Positions 17,024 through 25,367 of a stretch of 64,000 nucleotides of DNA are shown here, one piece after another. This DNA comes from Peredibacter sp045999315 (lineage in GTDB: Bacteria > Bdellovibrionota > Bacteriovoracia > Bacteriovoracales > Bacteriovoracaceae). Below the pieces are notes generated by a model. It was given only the letters and a program-made list of their open reading frames with translations, did not search any database and had not been told where the DNA came from. The DNA lies in NCBI RefSeq assembly GCF_045999315.1, contig NZ_CP174607.1:248001-312000 (forward strand), read 5' to 3'. Position 1 is the stretch's first letter. Each line of letters opens with the position of its first letter. The position numbers were made by a program, and so were the translations under genes.

Positions 17024-17830
17024 TTAGATTTTCTTATCGTTAGTTAAGGCCACTTTCGACCAGAACTTACGACGTTGTTCGACTGAATTTGGTGAAACTT
17101 CCCCAGTGATTTTTTCCAAAGAATAATCCAGATCTTCAATCAGATCCTGATATTTAGGTTTTTGAATCAGCTTTGCCAAAGGCTTCTGGGCCTTTTCAAA
17201 TTTCACATCACCTACAGTGCGGATGATGCTTTTCACGATCGAAGTTCTCTTACGAGCGCCCTTCTCGCCAGTGTAGTTACTTTGGTCATACATCATGCTC
17301 CAAACATTTGGACCAAGAGAAGAAATTTTGAGCTGAGAAATATTGTCCAGGGCCTGTACTCTTACAATAAGAGAAGGATCTTTCAAGGCCTTAGCATAGA
17401 CTGCGTGATACTCGGTCTGACGAAGACCAAGAAGAGCTTTAAGAGCGGCAACTCTCATCATCCAATGAGGATGATCAGCGAATTTTGCAATGAAAGGCGC
17501 TGATTTCGTTCCCATGACTTGCGCCAGAAGCATGGTGGCATGCCAACGGTTCTGTTCGGGATACTTACTGTCTTTCATCACTTTAATAAGAACAGGAACA
17601 GCTTTTTGACGATGTTTGAAAGTGTTGCGTTTTAACATGGCATGAAGTCCCGGAGTGCGAGCATCCATCATGAACATGTTCTGAAGTCTTTCCAAGGTCA
17701 CGATGTCCTCTCTTACTAGAGGCATCGTTCTGCCGTTTGGGTCCTTTAAAAGTTGGATCTTTTTCTCAGTTGCAGCTGCAAATGAGAGCGAAGAAATCCC
17801 CATGAGACACACAAGAGCGGCAAGTTTCAT
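17024..17830 (-). CDS. Exported HEAT-repeat protein
   Basis: A 268-residue protein with a signal peptide (MKLAALVCLMGISSLSFA) and several helical HEAT-like repeats, recognisable in HWMMRVAALKALLGL and PSLIVRVQALDNISQL (about residues 125-170). Such repeats form scaffolds for protein binding; no catalytic motif is visible. It lies 2 bases downstream of the coiled-coil membrane protein gene on the same strand, so both probably act in the same envelope process. Confidence 0.8.
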   Translation of the reverse strand: MKLAALVCLMGISSLSFAAATEKKIQLLKDPNGRTMPLVREDIVTLERLQNMFMMDARTPGLHAMLKRNTFKHRQKAVPVLIKVMKDSKYPEQNRWHATMLLAQVMGTKSAPFIAKFADHPHWMMRVAALKALLGLRQTEYHAVYAKALKDPSLIVRVQALDNISQLKISSLGPNVWSMMYDQSNYTGEKGARKRTSIVKSIIRTVGDVKFEKAQKPLAKLIQKPKYQDLIEDLDYSLEKITGEVSPNSVEQRRKFWSKVALTNDKKI

Positions 17831-17832
17831 TT

Positions 17833-18849
17833 TTACCCCAACATTTTTTCAAATTCAGATAGAAGATCTTCAGGAGTCTTATCTGATTTAGATTTGTCTT
17901 CAGTTTTCTGTTCGTTCATAGCGGCCAGCATATCGGCCTCAGAAGTATCTTCTTCCGGAGCTGCTTCAGCAGCAGGTTCTTCAGAAGCAAGGAAATCCTC
18001 TAGAGCATTTGTATCAGTGCTCTCAGCTGGAGCTGACTGGCCAAGATCGGCCAAAAGGTCTGAGACATCTGCAGTTGAAAGAATATTGTTTGGATCAATT
18101 GCTTTTGCTGGTTCTGGAGTCGGCTCAGGAGTCGGTGCCGGAGCTGCTGGGATCGTACCACCTTGGGCCGCAAGTGAACGCTTAAGTTGCTCGTTCTCTT
18201 GTTGGAGACGTTTTAAGTTCGCAAGATCATCTGAGATGATTTCGAATTCTTTCAAGCGATCGCGAATTTCATCACGCTCTCTTGTCACCATATCAAGTTC
18301 TTTCTTAAGGCCAGCGTCCCCTGCACCACCAGTAGGGCCTGCATTGTTACGAGCATCGGCCAGAAGCTTTTCAAGTTCTTTGATTTTGTTTTCAGCAGAA
18401 TTCAAATTACCTTGAGATTGATTTAGTTTTGATTCGATTTCTCTTTGTGAACCTTGAGTTGAAGAAAGTTGTGATTCAAGTGAAGCAATATAGGCCTTCT
18501 TCTGATTGATTTCTTCTAGTAATGCAGTTGATGGAGCTCCTGAGACAGCAATTCCATCCCCACCAGCAAGATTCTGAAGAGGCATAACTGAAGGAACACT
18601 TCCACCAGCAACATCTAACCCGCCCCCTCTGAAAAGTGACGATTTAAGTGCGGTCGAATTTTGAATAATTGAATCTAAATAGCTTTTAACAACTGTTGCA
18701 GGAATTGCATGTTTTAGATTGTGGTATTTACGACGGTTCGAAAACCATAACCATAGGAAGAGAGTTGAAAGGATAATAAGAAAACCGAACTGAATGACCA
18801 ATAGTTCAGGCCCAAATTTATCCATGTAATTAATGACTGAATCGAACAC
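17833..18849 (-). CDS. Membrane-anchored coiled-coil protein with acidic tail
   Basis: A 338-residue protein not recognised by family. Layout: short N-terminus; one membrane segment (about 18-37); a cytoplasmic Ser/Gly-rich linker; long coiled coils (about 108-230); a Pro/Ala/Glu-rich low-complexity region; and an acidic C-terminal third with three similar short helices: VSDLLADLG, ALEDFLASE and PEDLLSEFEKMLG. These could be repeated docking motifs. The start is GTG 18849 behind GGAGGGG. A strong promoter precedes it and the HEAT-repeat gene follows. The architecture resembles polarity or scaffold proteins, which is an inference. Confidence 0.8.
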   Translation of the reverse strand: MFDSVINYMDKFGPELLVIQFGFLIILSTLFLWLWFSNRRKYHNLKHAIPATVVKSYLDSIIQNSTALKSSLFRGGGLDVAGGSVPSVMPLQNLAGGDGIAVSGAPSTALLEEINQKKAYIASLESQLSSTQGSQREIESKLNQSQGNLNSAENKIKELEKLLADARNNAGPTGGAGDAGLKKELDMVTRERDEIRDRLKEFEIISDDLANLKRLQQENEQLKRSLAAQGGTIPAAPAPTPEPTPEPAKAIDPNNILSTADVSDLLADLGQSAPAESTDTNALEDFLASEEPAAEAAPEEDTSEADMLAAMNEQKTEDKSKSDKTPEDLLSEFEKMLG

Positions 18850-18880
18850 AACCCCTCCGTGGATATAGTTCGCTAGCGAT

Positions 18881-18931
18881 AAACACGCTGCTTAGTGTTT
18901 ACATTATCTAACCCATCAGAATTCTTGTCAA
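18881..18931 (-). promoter_or_regulatory. Strong promoter with inverted repeat at start site
   Basis: Minus-strand TTGACA (18926-18931), 17 bases, GATAAT (18903-18908). An inverted repeat AAACAC-N8-GTGTTT (18881-18900) begins just after the -10, spanning the expected transcription start: an operator position or a 5' hairpin. The promoter serves the coiled-coil protein and HEAT-repeat genes. Confidence 0.65.
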
Positions 18932-18944
18932 AGTAAAGAATTTT

Positions 18945-19799
18945 CTACTTGTTAAGGATATTCTTCAAAGGAGTGTAGAGAGCAGGGTCTGCCGCAAGGA
19001 CAGAAACACCAAATGGATGATATTTTTCGCCCTTAATGTTTGAGATTTTTACTCCGGCTTCCTCGCAAATTAAACCAGCTGCGCCCATGTCCCAAGGTTG
19101 AAGACGGTATTCCCAGTAAGCATCGAGCATTCCGGCCGCCACATAACTTAGTTCCAAGGCCGCACTTCCTAAACGTCTCATGGCGCGAACTTCCGGAAAA
19201 CTTTTCAGGAGATCCTTCTCCACTCGTTTACTCGTAAGATTGGCCGACAAAAGCGCTTCCTTAAAGACCTTCTTCGACTTGGTGGCTTTAAGGCGAATTT
19301 TAATTTCTTTGTCCCCTACTAACCGCATGAGATAGGCCCCGCCACCTCGGACAGCATAAAAGAGTTCACATGTCACAGGATTATAGACAACTCCCGCTAG
19401 AGTTTGACTGCCTTTATTAAGAGCGAGACTCACACAAAAGAACGGAACTTTATTGAAAAAATTATTGGTTCCATCCAGTGGATCAATCAGCCACAAGTAC
19501 TGATCTTCATCTACGCCTTCCATTTTAAGTTCACGGGAAAATGCATCTTCTTCGGAGAGAATTTTATGATCAGGGAAATGAGCATGAATCTGCTTCATGA
19601 CATAGGCCTCTGATAAAAGATCTGCTTCAGTGGCGAGACCTTGCTTCCCCTTGTCCAGAAGTTTCAGAGGCTCATTGTATGAACGGATCAAATGAGAATT
19701 AAGAATCTCTCCACACTCGAAAGACCACTCGATCATCAGTTCGAGAACCTGAGAAAGATCAATCGTGGTGTTTTTTTTCTTCTTCTGCGTTTTTTTCAT
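18945..19799 (-). CDS. Inositol monophosphatase family protein
   Basis: A 284-residue Mg-dependent phosphatase of the SuhB/CysQ superfamily. Metal-binding motifs are intact: ILSEEDAF (the first Glu pair), WLIDPLDGTNNF and, near the C-terminus, QPWDMGAAGLICEEAG. The natural substrate (inositol phosphate, PAP or another) cannot be told from sequence. The first 12 residues are a Lys-rich extension (MKKTQKKKK). They are kept because GGAAG lies nine bases upstream of ATG 19799; ATG 19736 is the alternative. The gene overlaps yacG by 41 bases, implying coupled translation. Confidence 0.9.
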   Translation of the reverse strand: MKKTQKKKKNTTIDLSQVLELMIEWSFECGEILNSHLIRSYNEPLKLLDKGKQGLATEADLLSEAYVMKQIHAHFPDHKILSEEDAFSRELKMEGVDEDQYLWLIDPLDGTNNFFNKVPFFCVSLALNKGSQTLAGVVYNPVTCELFYAVRGGGAYLMRLVGDKEIKIRLKATKSKKVFKEALLSANLTSKRVEKDLLKSFPEVRAMRRLGSAALELSYVAAGMLDAYWEYRLQPWDMGAAGLICEEAGVKISNIKGEKYHPFGVSVLAADPALYTPLKNILNK

Positions 19800-19986
19800 G
19801 AACTAATTCTTCCAGAGTTTGAATTTCTTCTTCGGTCAATTTTTCAACCGGTACAGCATAGGATTCAGTCAACCACTGTCCTAAATCTATCAAGCGACAT
19901 TTTTCCGAACAAAAAGGACGAAACTCCGACGAGTAATAATTAAATTTCTGCTTACAAGTGGGACAAGTCACCATCAATTGTTTCAT
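19759..19986 (-). CDS. yacG: DNA gyrase inhibitor YacG family zinc protein
   Basis: A 75-residue protein with the YacG zinc site: CPTC near residue 8 and FCSEKCRLIDLGQWL near residue 26. The aromatic block FRPFCSEKCRLIDLG is the family signature. In E. coli YacG binds GyrB and inhibits gyrase. The acidic C-terminal tail ends in EEEKKHHD. Its start overlaps the end of the aminotransferase gene by 4 bases and its own 3' end runs 41 bases into the inositol-phosphatase gene, making a tightly coupled three-gene operon. Confidence 0.92.
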   Translation of the reverse strand: MKQLMVTCPTCKQKFNYYSSEFRPFCSEKCRLIDLGQWLTESYAVPVEKLTEEEIQTLEELVHEKNAEEEKKHHD

Positions 19987-20783
19987 TTGAGAACTCTTGC
20001 TTTTAACATTTCAAATTTATCTAACATGGCCTGACTATACTTTAATTCGTTGCCATCAATGTGGTCCACTAAAAACAGTCCACGGACAGAATTGGATCCG
20101 AAGACCAGATCGGCCTTAAAGACCTGTTCGATCCTGGATGCCACCTCTTCAGTGTCTTTAAAAAACTCTCTCGAAACTTCCAAAATCTTTTTTCTCATCA
20201 CTCCCTCAAGAACGTTCGGACCAGGAGGCGGAGTAAAAAGCTTATCATGGCGAACCACAAAAATATTGGCCACTGATGATTCTAAAATCGTATCATCCGG
20301 GGCAAGAAACAAAAGATCATCATCTATCTCTGTTAGATAAATTTTCTGCGCCAGAATGGTCTCAAGATAATTTCCTGCTTTTAAGTAAGATGGCCACCAA
20401 CGTGGACGCATAATTGCCGGACAGGTACGAAGTTTAAAAACTCCTTCGGTTCGTAATTTATCAAAATGGGTCGAAGATAAGTGCAGCTTTAAATCAGTTA
20501 CTGAAATTAGCCCGCTACGGACAAGACCACGTCCCTGCTGTTCACGATAAACGGTAATGCGTAAGACCCGGTCCCCACTTTCAGAAAGCATGCGGGTCTC
20601 AAGCATGTTTTTAAACAAGGCGACCCACTCATCTGCGTCGGTAAAAGGTCCATACAGAAATTCAGTACCTTTTCGAAGACGATCGAAATGATATTCCCAA
20701 TCCTTCAATTCCCCATTGAGCATTCGCACAGTGGTAAAAACCGATTCTCCGTACATAAATGCTCTATTATGAGTTTCTAACAC
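19983..20783 (-). CDS. PLP-dependent aminotransferase class IV (PabC/BCAT-like)
   Basis: A 266-residue fold-type IV PLP enzyme. Recognisable blocks are NRAFMYGESVFTTVR at the N-terminus, RITVYREQQGRG, YLKAGNYLETILAQ with the Schiff-base Lys, ESSVANIFVV and VLEGVMRKKILE. Length favours 4-amino-4-deoxychorismate lyase (folate synthesis) over the longer branched-chain aminotransferases, but sequence alone does not decide. The divergent neighbour is the pantothenate operon, whose PanB uses 2-oxoisovalerate, so a branched-chain role supplying that acid from valine is an alternative. The start is GTG 20783 with AGAGG upstream. Confidence 0.85.
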   Translation of the reverse strand: MLETHNRAFMYGESVFTTVRMLNGELKDWEYHFDRLRKGTEFLYGPFTDADEWVALFKNMLETRMLSESGDRVLRITVYREQQGRGLVRSGLISVTDLKLHLSSTHFDKLRTEGVFKLRTCPAIMRPRWWPSYLKAGNYLETILAQKIYLTEIDDDLLFLAPDDTILESSVANIFVVRHDKLFTPPPGPNVLEGVMRKKILEVSREFFKDTEEVASRIEQVFKADLVFGSNSVRGLFLVDHIDGNELKYSQAMLDKFEMLKARVLK

Positions 20784-20859
20784 TTTTACCTCTTAAAACT
20801 TGGCCAACGTTCAAATACTCATGATAGCGTTGATGAGGAGTTTCAAACTAGTCATTTTT

Positions 20860-21792
20860 ATGATGCGACTAACCATCATTGGCTTTGGAAATCAGGCGCG
20901 TGCCTGGTCACAAAACCTCAAAGATTCAGGATTCCCCGTCAGAGTGGCGCTAAAGCCAGACAGCCCTTCCATTGAGACTGCAATCAAACTTGGTTTCAAT
21001 GTTGTTGAAATTGGCAGCCCAGACTTTTATACCGGAGAGGCCTTTGCGCTTCTCACTCCTGATCTCACTCACCAGGATATCATGACAACACACGGCCACA
21101 AATTTCAAGAAGGCAGTGTGATTCTTTATGCTCATGGCTTCTCACTTTTAAAGCATAACTTTCATAAACGGTTCCCTCATCTGCAGCATGTTCTGTACGC
21201 ACCCAAATCCATTGGTTCAGAACTTCGTCGTCAGTATGAATTGAAGGGGAAACTGGGCGCTGTTTATTCTCTGGAGTTTTTCCAGGGCGAAACCATGGCC
21301 ATTGAAAAATGGCTCATGAAACTAGCACATGCTATGGGGATCAATATGGGCCCTTACATGACAAGCTTTGAACGTGAGACCCAGGCGGATTTATATTCTG
21401 AACAAGGACTTCTTTGTTCACTCATTCCCTACACTGCCGGCGAAATGTTTCGCCATTTAGTGGAAGCTGGAATTGAACCAGAGCTTGCCTACTTCGAGTG
21501 CTGGCATGAACTGAAACTCATTGTGAACGCCATGGTGGATAAAGGCCCAGAAGGTTTTTTTGATCTCATAAGTCCGAACGCGCTCATTGGTGCGGAAAAA
21601 GGTTATCACAAACTTTTCACCCCGGAATTTCACTCAAACCTAAGGTCTCTGTTTACAGAGATTCAGAATGGTAAGTTTAATCAAGAACTGGATGAGGCCA
21701 ATCTGGAAGAGACACGAAAAATTATCCGTGAACGTTGGGCTAAATCACCGCTTATGAAGACCTTTCATAAAATTCATCAGGACTCTCCATGA
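20860..21792 (+). CDS. Ketol-acid reductoisomerase-like protein, probable ketopantoate reductase
   Basis: An IlvC homologue of about 310 residues. It starts almost directly at the Rossmann strand (LTIIGFGNQARAWSQNLKDSG), lacking the roughly 15 residues that normally precede it. The metal site is conserved: ETQADLYSEQ (Asp and Glu) and AYFECWHELKLIV (two Glu), as is the APKSIGSE block. It heads a run of pantothenate genes and overlaps panB by 4 bases, while no other branched-chain synthesis gene is present. IlvC is known to reduce ketopantoate, so it probably takes the place of PanE. The start is uncertain: ATG 20860 fits the family, ATG 20833 is possible, and GAGGAG lies at 20835-20840. Confidence 0.8.
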   Translation: MMRLTIIGFGNQARAWSQNLKDSGFPVRVALKPDSPSIETAIKLGFNVVEIGSPDFYTGEAFALLTPDLTHQDIMTTHGHKFQEGSVILYAHGFSLLKHNFHKRFPHLQHVLYAPKSIGSELRRQYELKGKLGAVYSLEFFQGETMAIEKWLMKLAHAMGINMGPYMTSFERETQADLYSEQGLLCSLIPYTAGEMFRHLVEAGIEPELAYFECWHELKLIVNAMVDKGPEGFFDLISPNALIGAEKGYHKLFTPEFHSNLRSLFTEIQNGKFNQELDEANLEETRKIIRERWAKSPLMKTFHKIHQDSP

Positions 21793-22550
21793 AAAAATTA
21801 AATCTTCGTGACATCAAGAAGGCCAAAGGACAAAAACTTCAGGTCCTTACCTGTTACGATTTCCAAATGGCGCAGCTTTTTAACGAAACTGATCTGGACA
21901 TGATCCTGGTTGGTGATTCAGTTGGAAATGTGGTGCTGGGATATGAAACAACGGTTGAAGTGACCTTAAATGAAATGGAAATTTTTGGTAAGGCCGTCCG
22001 TCGTGGAGCTCCAGATAAATTCCTCATCGTGGATCTTCCTTTTGGAAGCTATTCTACAGTTGTTCAAGGAGTTCACTCGGCGACTAAACTTTTCCAAACC
22101 ACTCGTTGTGAAGCGATTAAACTCGAAGGTGCTTTCCCTTATCAATTAAAACTTATTGAACGTCTGACTCAGACTGGAATTCCAGTCATGGGTCATATTG
22201 GTCTAACTCCACAATCTGTTCACCAGCTAGGTGGCTACTTCACTCACGGTAAAACGGAAGACGATGGGGAACGTCTCATGAGAGAGGCCCGTGCTCTTCA
22301 GGCCGCAGGTTGTTTTTCTATCGTACTTGAGATGGTGGAAGAAGGAGTTGCAACCAGAATCACGGAAGAACTAAAAATTCCAACTATTGGAATTGGTGCC
22401 GGTAAAAAAACCGACGGACAGGTTCTCGTGATTAATGATCTTTTAAAAATGGGACAAAGAACTCCCCCTAAGTTTTGCCCGCCAATCGCGGACCACTATC
22501 AAGAAAGAAAAAATCTTATTACTCAATATCTCATCGACCAGAGAAAATAA
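21789..22550 (+). CDS. panB: 3-methyl-2-oxobutanoate hydroxymethyltransferase
   Basis: First step of pantothenate synthesis: hydroxymethylates 2-oxoisovalerate to ketopantoate using methylene-tetrahydrofolate. The 253-residue sequence carries the family motifs LTCYDFQMAQLF, LVGDSVGNVVLGY (metal-binding Asp), KLEGA and VMGHIGLTPQSVHQLGGY, and GIGAGKKTDGQVLVINDLL near the end. Its product is the presumed substrate of the upstream IlvC-like enzyme, with which it overlaps by ATGA. The stop shares a base with the coaX start (TAATG). Confidence 0.97.
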   Translation: MKKLNLRDIKKAKGQKLQVLTCYDFQMAQLFNETDLDMILVGDSVGNVVLGYETTVEVTLNEMEIFGKAVRRGAPDKFLIVDLPFGSYSTVVQGVHSATKLFQTTRCEAIKLEGAFPYQLKLIERLTQTGIPVMGHIGLTPQSVHQLGGYFTHGKTEDDGERLMREARALQAAGCFSIVLEMVEEGVATRITEELKIPTIGIGAGKKTDGQVLVINDLLKMGQRTPPKFCPPIADHYQERKNLITQYLIDQRK

Positions 22551-23293
22551 TGCAAGGACTGATTACTCTCGATTTCGGAAACTCTAACCCTCACGCCGGA
22601 CTCTTTCAAAAAGTTCAAGGGAAATGGGACCTGATTAAAGTTGTTCCCTGGAGTGAACTACAAATTTATACCAATCAATTAGGTATGAGCGCTCACAACA
22701 CCAGCGTGGTTCTGTGTGAAGTGAAAGCTCGTGAAGAAGAACTTGCTCCACTTCAAGAGCAAGGTTATCTCATCACTCGTGTGAAAGAATATTGGCGCGG
22801 AACTCGTTTCGCAGGCATGCCGGTGAATTACGCCAAGACACTTGGTGAAGACCGTCTGATTGAGGCCTACTACTGCTATAAAAAAGAAAAAATTCCAACT
22901 CTCCTCATCGACGCTGGAACTTTTGTGACCATGGATATCGTCACTGAAAATGGTTTTATGGGTGGCTATATCATTCCTGGAACTGAGGCCTACTTCTCGA
23001 CTTATGGAAAAGGCGAACAACTTAAAGACGTTCCACTCACCTTAAACTTCAAACATCAACTTCCTCAGGAGACCGCTGACGCCATTACTGAGAGTTATTC
23101 CGCCTTTGCCGCGCTGGCCAAGAGCCTCATTTCAGAGCATAAAATTCAAAAAATCGTCCTAACGGGTGGTTTAACCAGCCTTTGGGAAGGATTTTTTACA
23201 GCTGAGAAAACCGGCCTAGTTGTGGAGGGACATCCCCATTTGATACACTGGGCCCTCCAATATTGGATGACTACTCAGATTGAGCCACTATGA
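22550..23293 (+). CDS. coaX: Type III pantothenate kinase
   Basis: Phosphorylates pantothenate, the first step of CoA synthesis. Type III signatures: LDFGNSNPHAGLF near the N-terminus (usually DxGNT), LGEDRLIEAYY (usually GADR) and LIDAGTFVTMDIV with GGYIIPG. ATG 22550 (MQGLITLDFGNS) overlaps the panB stop by one base and gives 247 residues; earlier in-frame starts only read panB sequence in another frame. No type I or II kinase is present in the window. Confidence 0.93.
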   Translation: MQGLITLDFGNSNPHAGLFQKVQGKWDLIKVVPWSELQIYTNQLGMSAHNTSVVLCEVKAREEELAPLQEQGYLITRVKEYWRGTRFAGMPVNYAKTLGEDRLIEAYYCYKKEKIPTLLIDAGTFVTMDIVTENGFMGGYIIPGTEAYFSTYGKGEQLKDVPLTLNFKHQLPQETADAITESYSAFAALAKSLISEHKIQKIVLTGGLTSLWEGFFTAEKTGLVVEGHPHLIHWALQYWMTTQIEPL

Positions 23294-24519
23294 ACATTCT
23301 TTTAGGTATTTCTGGATCTATCGCCAGTTTTAAAAGTTACGACGTCGCCAGACAGTTGGTGAAGAACGGACATTCCGTAAAAGTCATTTTAACTAGTGGT
23401 GCCTTGGAATTTATTAAACCAGAAACTTTTCGTTATCTGGGTATCGAAGCGGTTTATTTACCGACAGATGATTTCCTTCCAGGAAATCTCTCGAAGTCTT
23501 CAACTGTGCTACACATTGAACTGGTGAAATGGGCGGATAAATTCATCATCGCTCCGGCCAGCGCCAATACGATTTCTCGTCTTGCGATGGGAATCACCAA
23601 TGATCTTCTTTCTAGTGTGTATCTCGCCTATGGTTCAAAACCGGTACTGATGTTTCCGGCCATGAACACGCAGATGTGGCAGAACACTCGCATTCAAGAT
23701 CACATTAAAAATCTTCAAGCACTTCCACAAATTGGAATCATTAATCCAGTTGCAGGACTTCTGGCCTGCGGAGACATTGGAAGTGGTAAGTTTCCAGAAG
23801 TATCAGCAGTCGTTGATTTGATTGAAACTTTTGATCCCACTATTCCTAAGAAACAAAAAGTTGTAATCACCGCCGGAGCAACTGCTTCTCCCCTTGATCC
23901 AGTGAGATATATCACAAACCCTTCAAGCGGAACCATGGGCATCTCAGTGGCGAAGGCCTTCCTGATGTCGGGCTACGAAGTGACCGTGCTTGCTGGCCAT
24001 CAATGTACTTCTGCGATTGATAATCTTCTGGGCCATCCGAATTTTAAATTACTTAAGACTCCGACCACTGAGCTGATGAAACAAGCCGCACTGAAAGTGT
24101 TTCCAGAGTCTGATCTTTATATTTCAACTGGTGCCATTGCTGATATCGAATTTGATACGGCGACAATTAAGCTTAAAAAAGAAGCGATGGGAACTTCCCT
24201 TCCTTTCAGACAAGCGGCCGACATTCTGAAAGAAATCCTTTCAATCAGAAAGAAACAAAAAATTGTGAGCTTTGCGGCCGAGACCGAAACAACGAAAGAA
24301 GTTTTCCAAGAAAAAATGAACCGTAAGCCGGTTGATCTAATGATCGGGAACAAAGTGGCCAATGGTCTTATTGGAAGTCCTGAGGTCCAAGGTTTTCAGA
24401 AAGCTGAAGGTGAATACTTCTTCGTGGAACCTCAAGCAATCAAAGGTCCAGTTAAACTAAGTAAACTCGAACTGGGAAAAAAACTTGTTGCCTGGTTTGA
24501 AGGCAAGATCACATGGTAA
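23290..24519 (+). CDS. coaBC: Phosphopantothenoylcysteine decarboxylase / phosphopantothenate–cysteine ligase
   Basis: Bifunctional CoA enzyme of 409 residues. CoaC part (about 1-185): ILLGISGSIASFKSYDVA flavin motif, catalytic His in LHIELVKWADKFIIAPASANT, PAMNTQMWQN substrate clamp, and the GLLACGDIGSGKFPE loop with the active-site Cys. CoaB part: ITAGATASPLDPVRYITNPSSGTMG, then FAAETE and the domain-end block with the NKVANGLIG motif. It overlaps coaX by ATGA and panC by 7 bases, consistent with one coupled operon. Confidence 0.96.
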   Translation: MNILLGISGSIASFKSYDVARQLVKNGHSVKVILTSGALEFIKPETFRYLGIEAVYLPTDDFLPGNLSKSSTVLHIELVKWADKFIIAPASANTISRLAMGITNDLLSSVYLAYGSKPVLMFPAMNTQMWQNTRIQDHIKNLQALPQIGIINPVAGLLACGDIGSGKFPEVSAVVDLIETFDPTIPKKQKVVITAGATASPLDPVRYITNPSSGTMGISVAKAFLMSGYEVTVLAGHQCTSAIDNLLGHPNFKLLKTPTTELMKQAALKVFPESDLYISTGAIADIEFDTATIKLKKEAMGTSLPFRQAADILKEILSIRKKQKIVSFAAETETTKEVFQEKMNRKPVDLMIGNKVANGLIGSPEVQGFQKAEGEYFFVEPQAIKGPVKLSKLELGKKLVAWFEGKITW

Positions 24520-25367
24520 CTCTTGTTCGCACCACTCAAGAACTTAACGACATTCGTAACAAAGAAACAAGACCAGTTGGATTCGTTCCAACCATGGGAA
24601 ATCTCCATCAAGGACACATTTCTTTACTCGAGCGCGCATTAACGGAATACGAGGTAGTTTACTTCTCTATTTTCGTCAATCCAAAGCAGTTTGGACCGAA
24701 TGAGGATTTCAATCGTTACCCACGCACACTTGAGCATGACATAAATCTTATTACCGAGCTTGCGAAGCGTTTTCCCAATAAAGAGGTCGTCGTTTATTCT
24801 CCTAAGGACCCACAGGAAGTTTTTCCTGAGTCTAAGAATCAGAATGTTTCAGTCCTGGGTCTCAGCACTATGCTTGAGGGAAAAATCCGTCCAGGACATT
24901 TTGATGGAGTGGCTACGGTGGTATACCGTTTGTTTGAATTAACAAGACCTACATCGGCCTATTTTGGACTGAAGGACTATCAGCAATATCTGGTCATCCG
25001 CCAGATGGTGAAGGATCTTCAAATGCCAATTAAGATCATTGGTATGCCGATTATTCGCGAAAACGAAGGGCTCGCTCTTTCAAGTCGTAACCAATATCTG
25101 TCCCCTGAACAAAAATCGAGTTCGCTACTTATTTCGCGAACTCTTAACGAGCTAAAAAAGATCCTTAATCATAAACGAGAAAACCTTTTGAAGGCCCAAA
25201 GTTTTATTAGCGACACTCTCAAGGATCCAAATTGGAACTACCTTGAAATGAGAGACGCGGAAACGCTTTCTGAAGATGTAAATCACTCAAAACAAATTAC
25301 GATTCTTGCGGTCTATCAAATGGGCACAACTCGCCTCTTAGACAACACGCAAGTGGAGATTCAATGA
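24513..25367 (+). CDS. panC: Pantothenate synthetase
   Basis: Joins pantoate to beta-alanine using ATP. The nucleotidyltransferase signature is FVPTMGNLHQGHISLLERA (HxGH within NLHQGH), followed by VYFSIFVNPKQFGPNEDFNRYPR, the pantoate/ATP block KIRPGHFDGVATVVYRLF, YFGLKDYQQ and SSRNQYLS. The length of 284 residues is normal. No panD is seen in the window, so beta-alanine must come from elsewhere. The gene overlaps coaBC upstream and hflX downstream. Confidence 0.97.
   Translation: MVTLVRTTQELNDIRNKETRPVGFVPTMGNLHQGHISLLERALTEYEVVYFSIFVNPKQFGPNEDFNRYPRTLEHDINLITELAKRFPNKEVVVYSPKDPQEVFPESKNQNVSVLGLSTMLEGKIRPGHFDGVATVVYRLFELTRPTSAYFGLKDYQQYLVIRQMVKDLQMPIKIIGMPIIRENEGLALSSRNQYLSPEQKSSSLLISRTLNELKKILNHKRENLLKAQSFISDTLKDPNWNYLEMRDAETLSEDVNHSKQITILAVYQMGTTRLLDNTQVEIQ

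Noticed and set aside
17894..18415. 173-codon Ser-rich open frame antisense to the coiled-coil gene
   Set aside because: A by-product of the Glu/Ala/Pro-rich coding sequence on the other strand.
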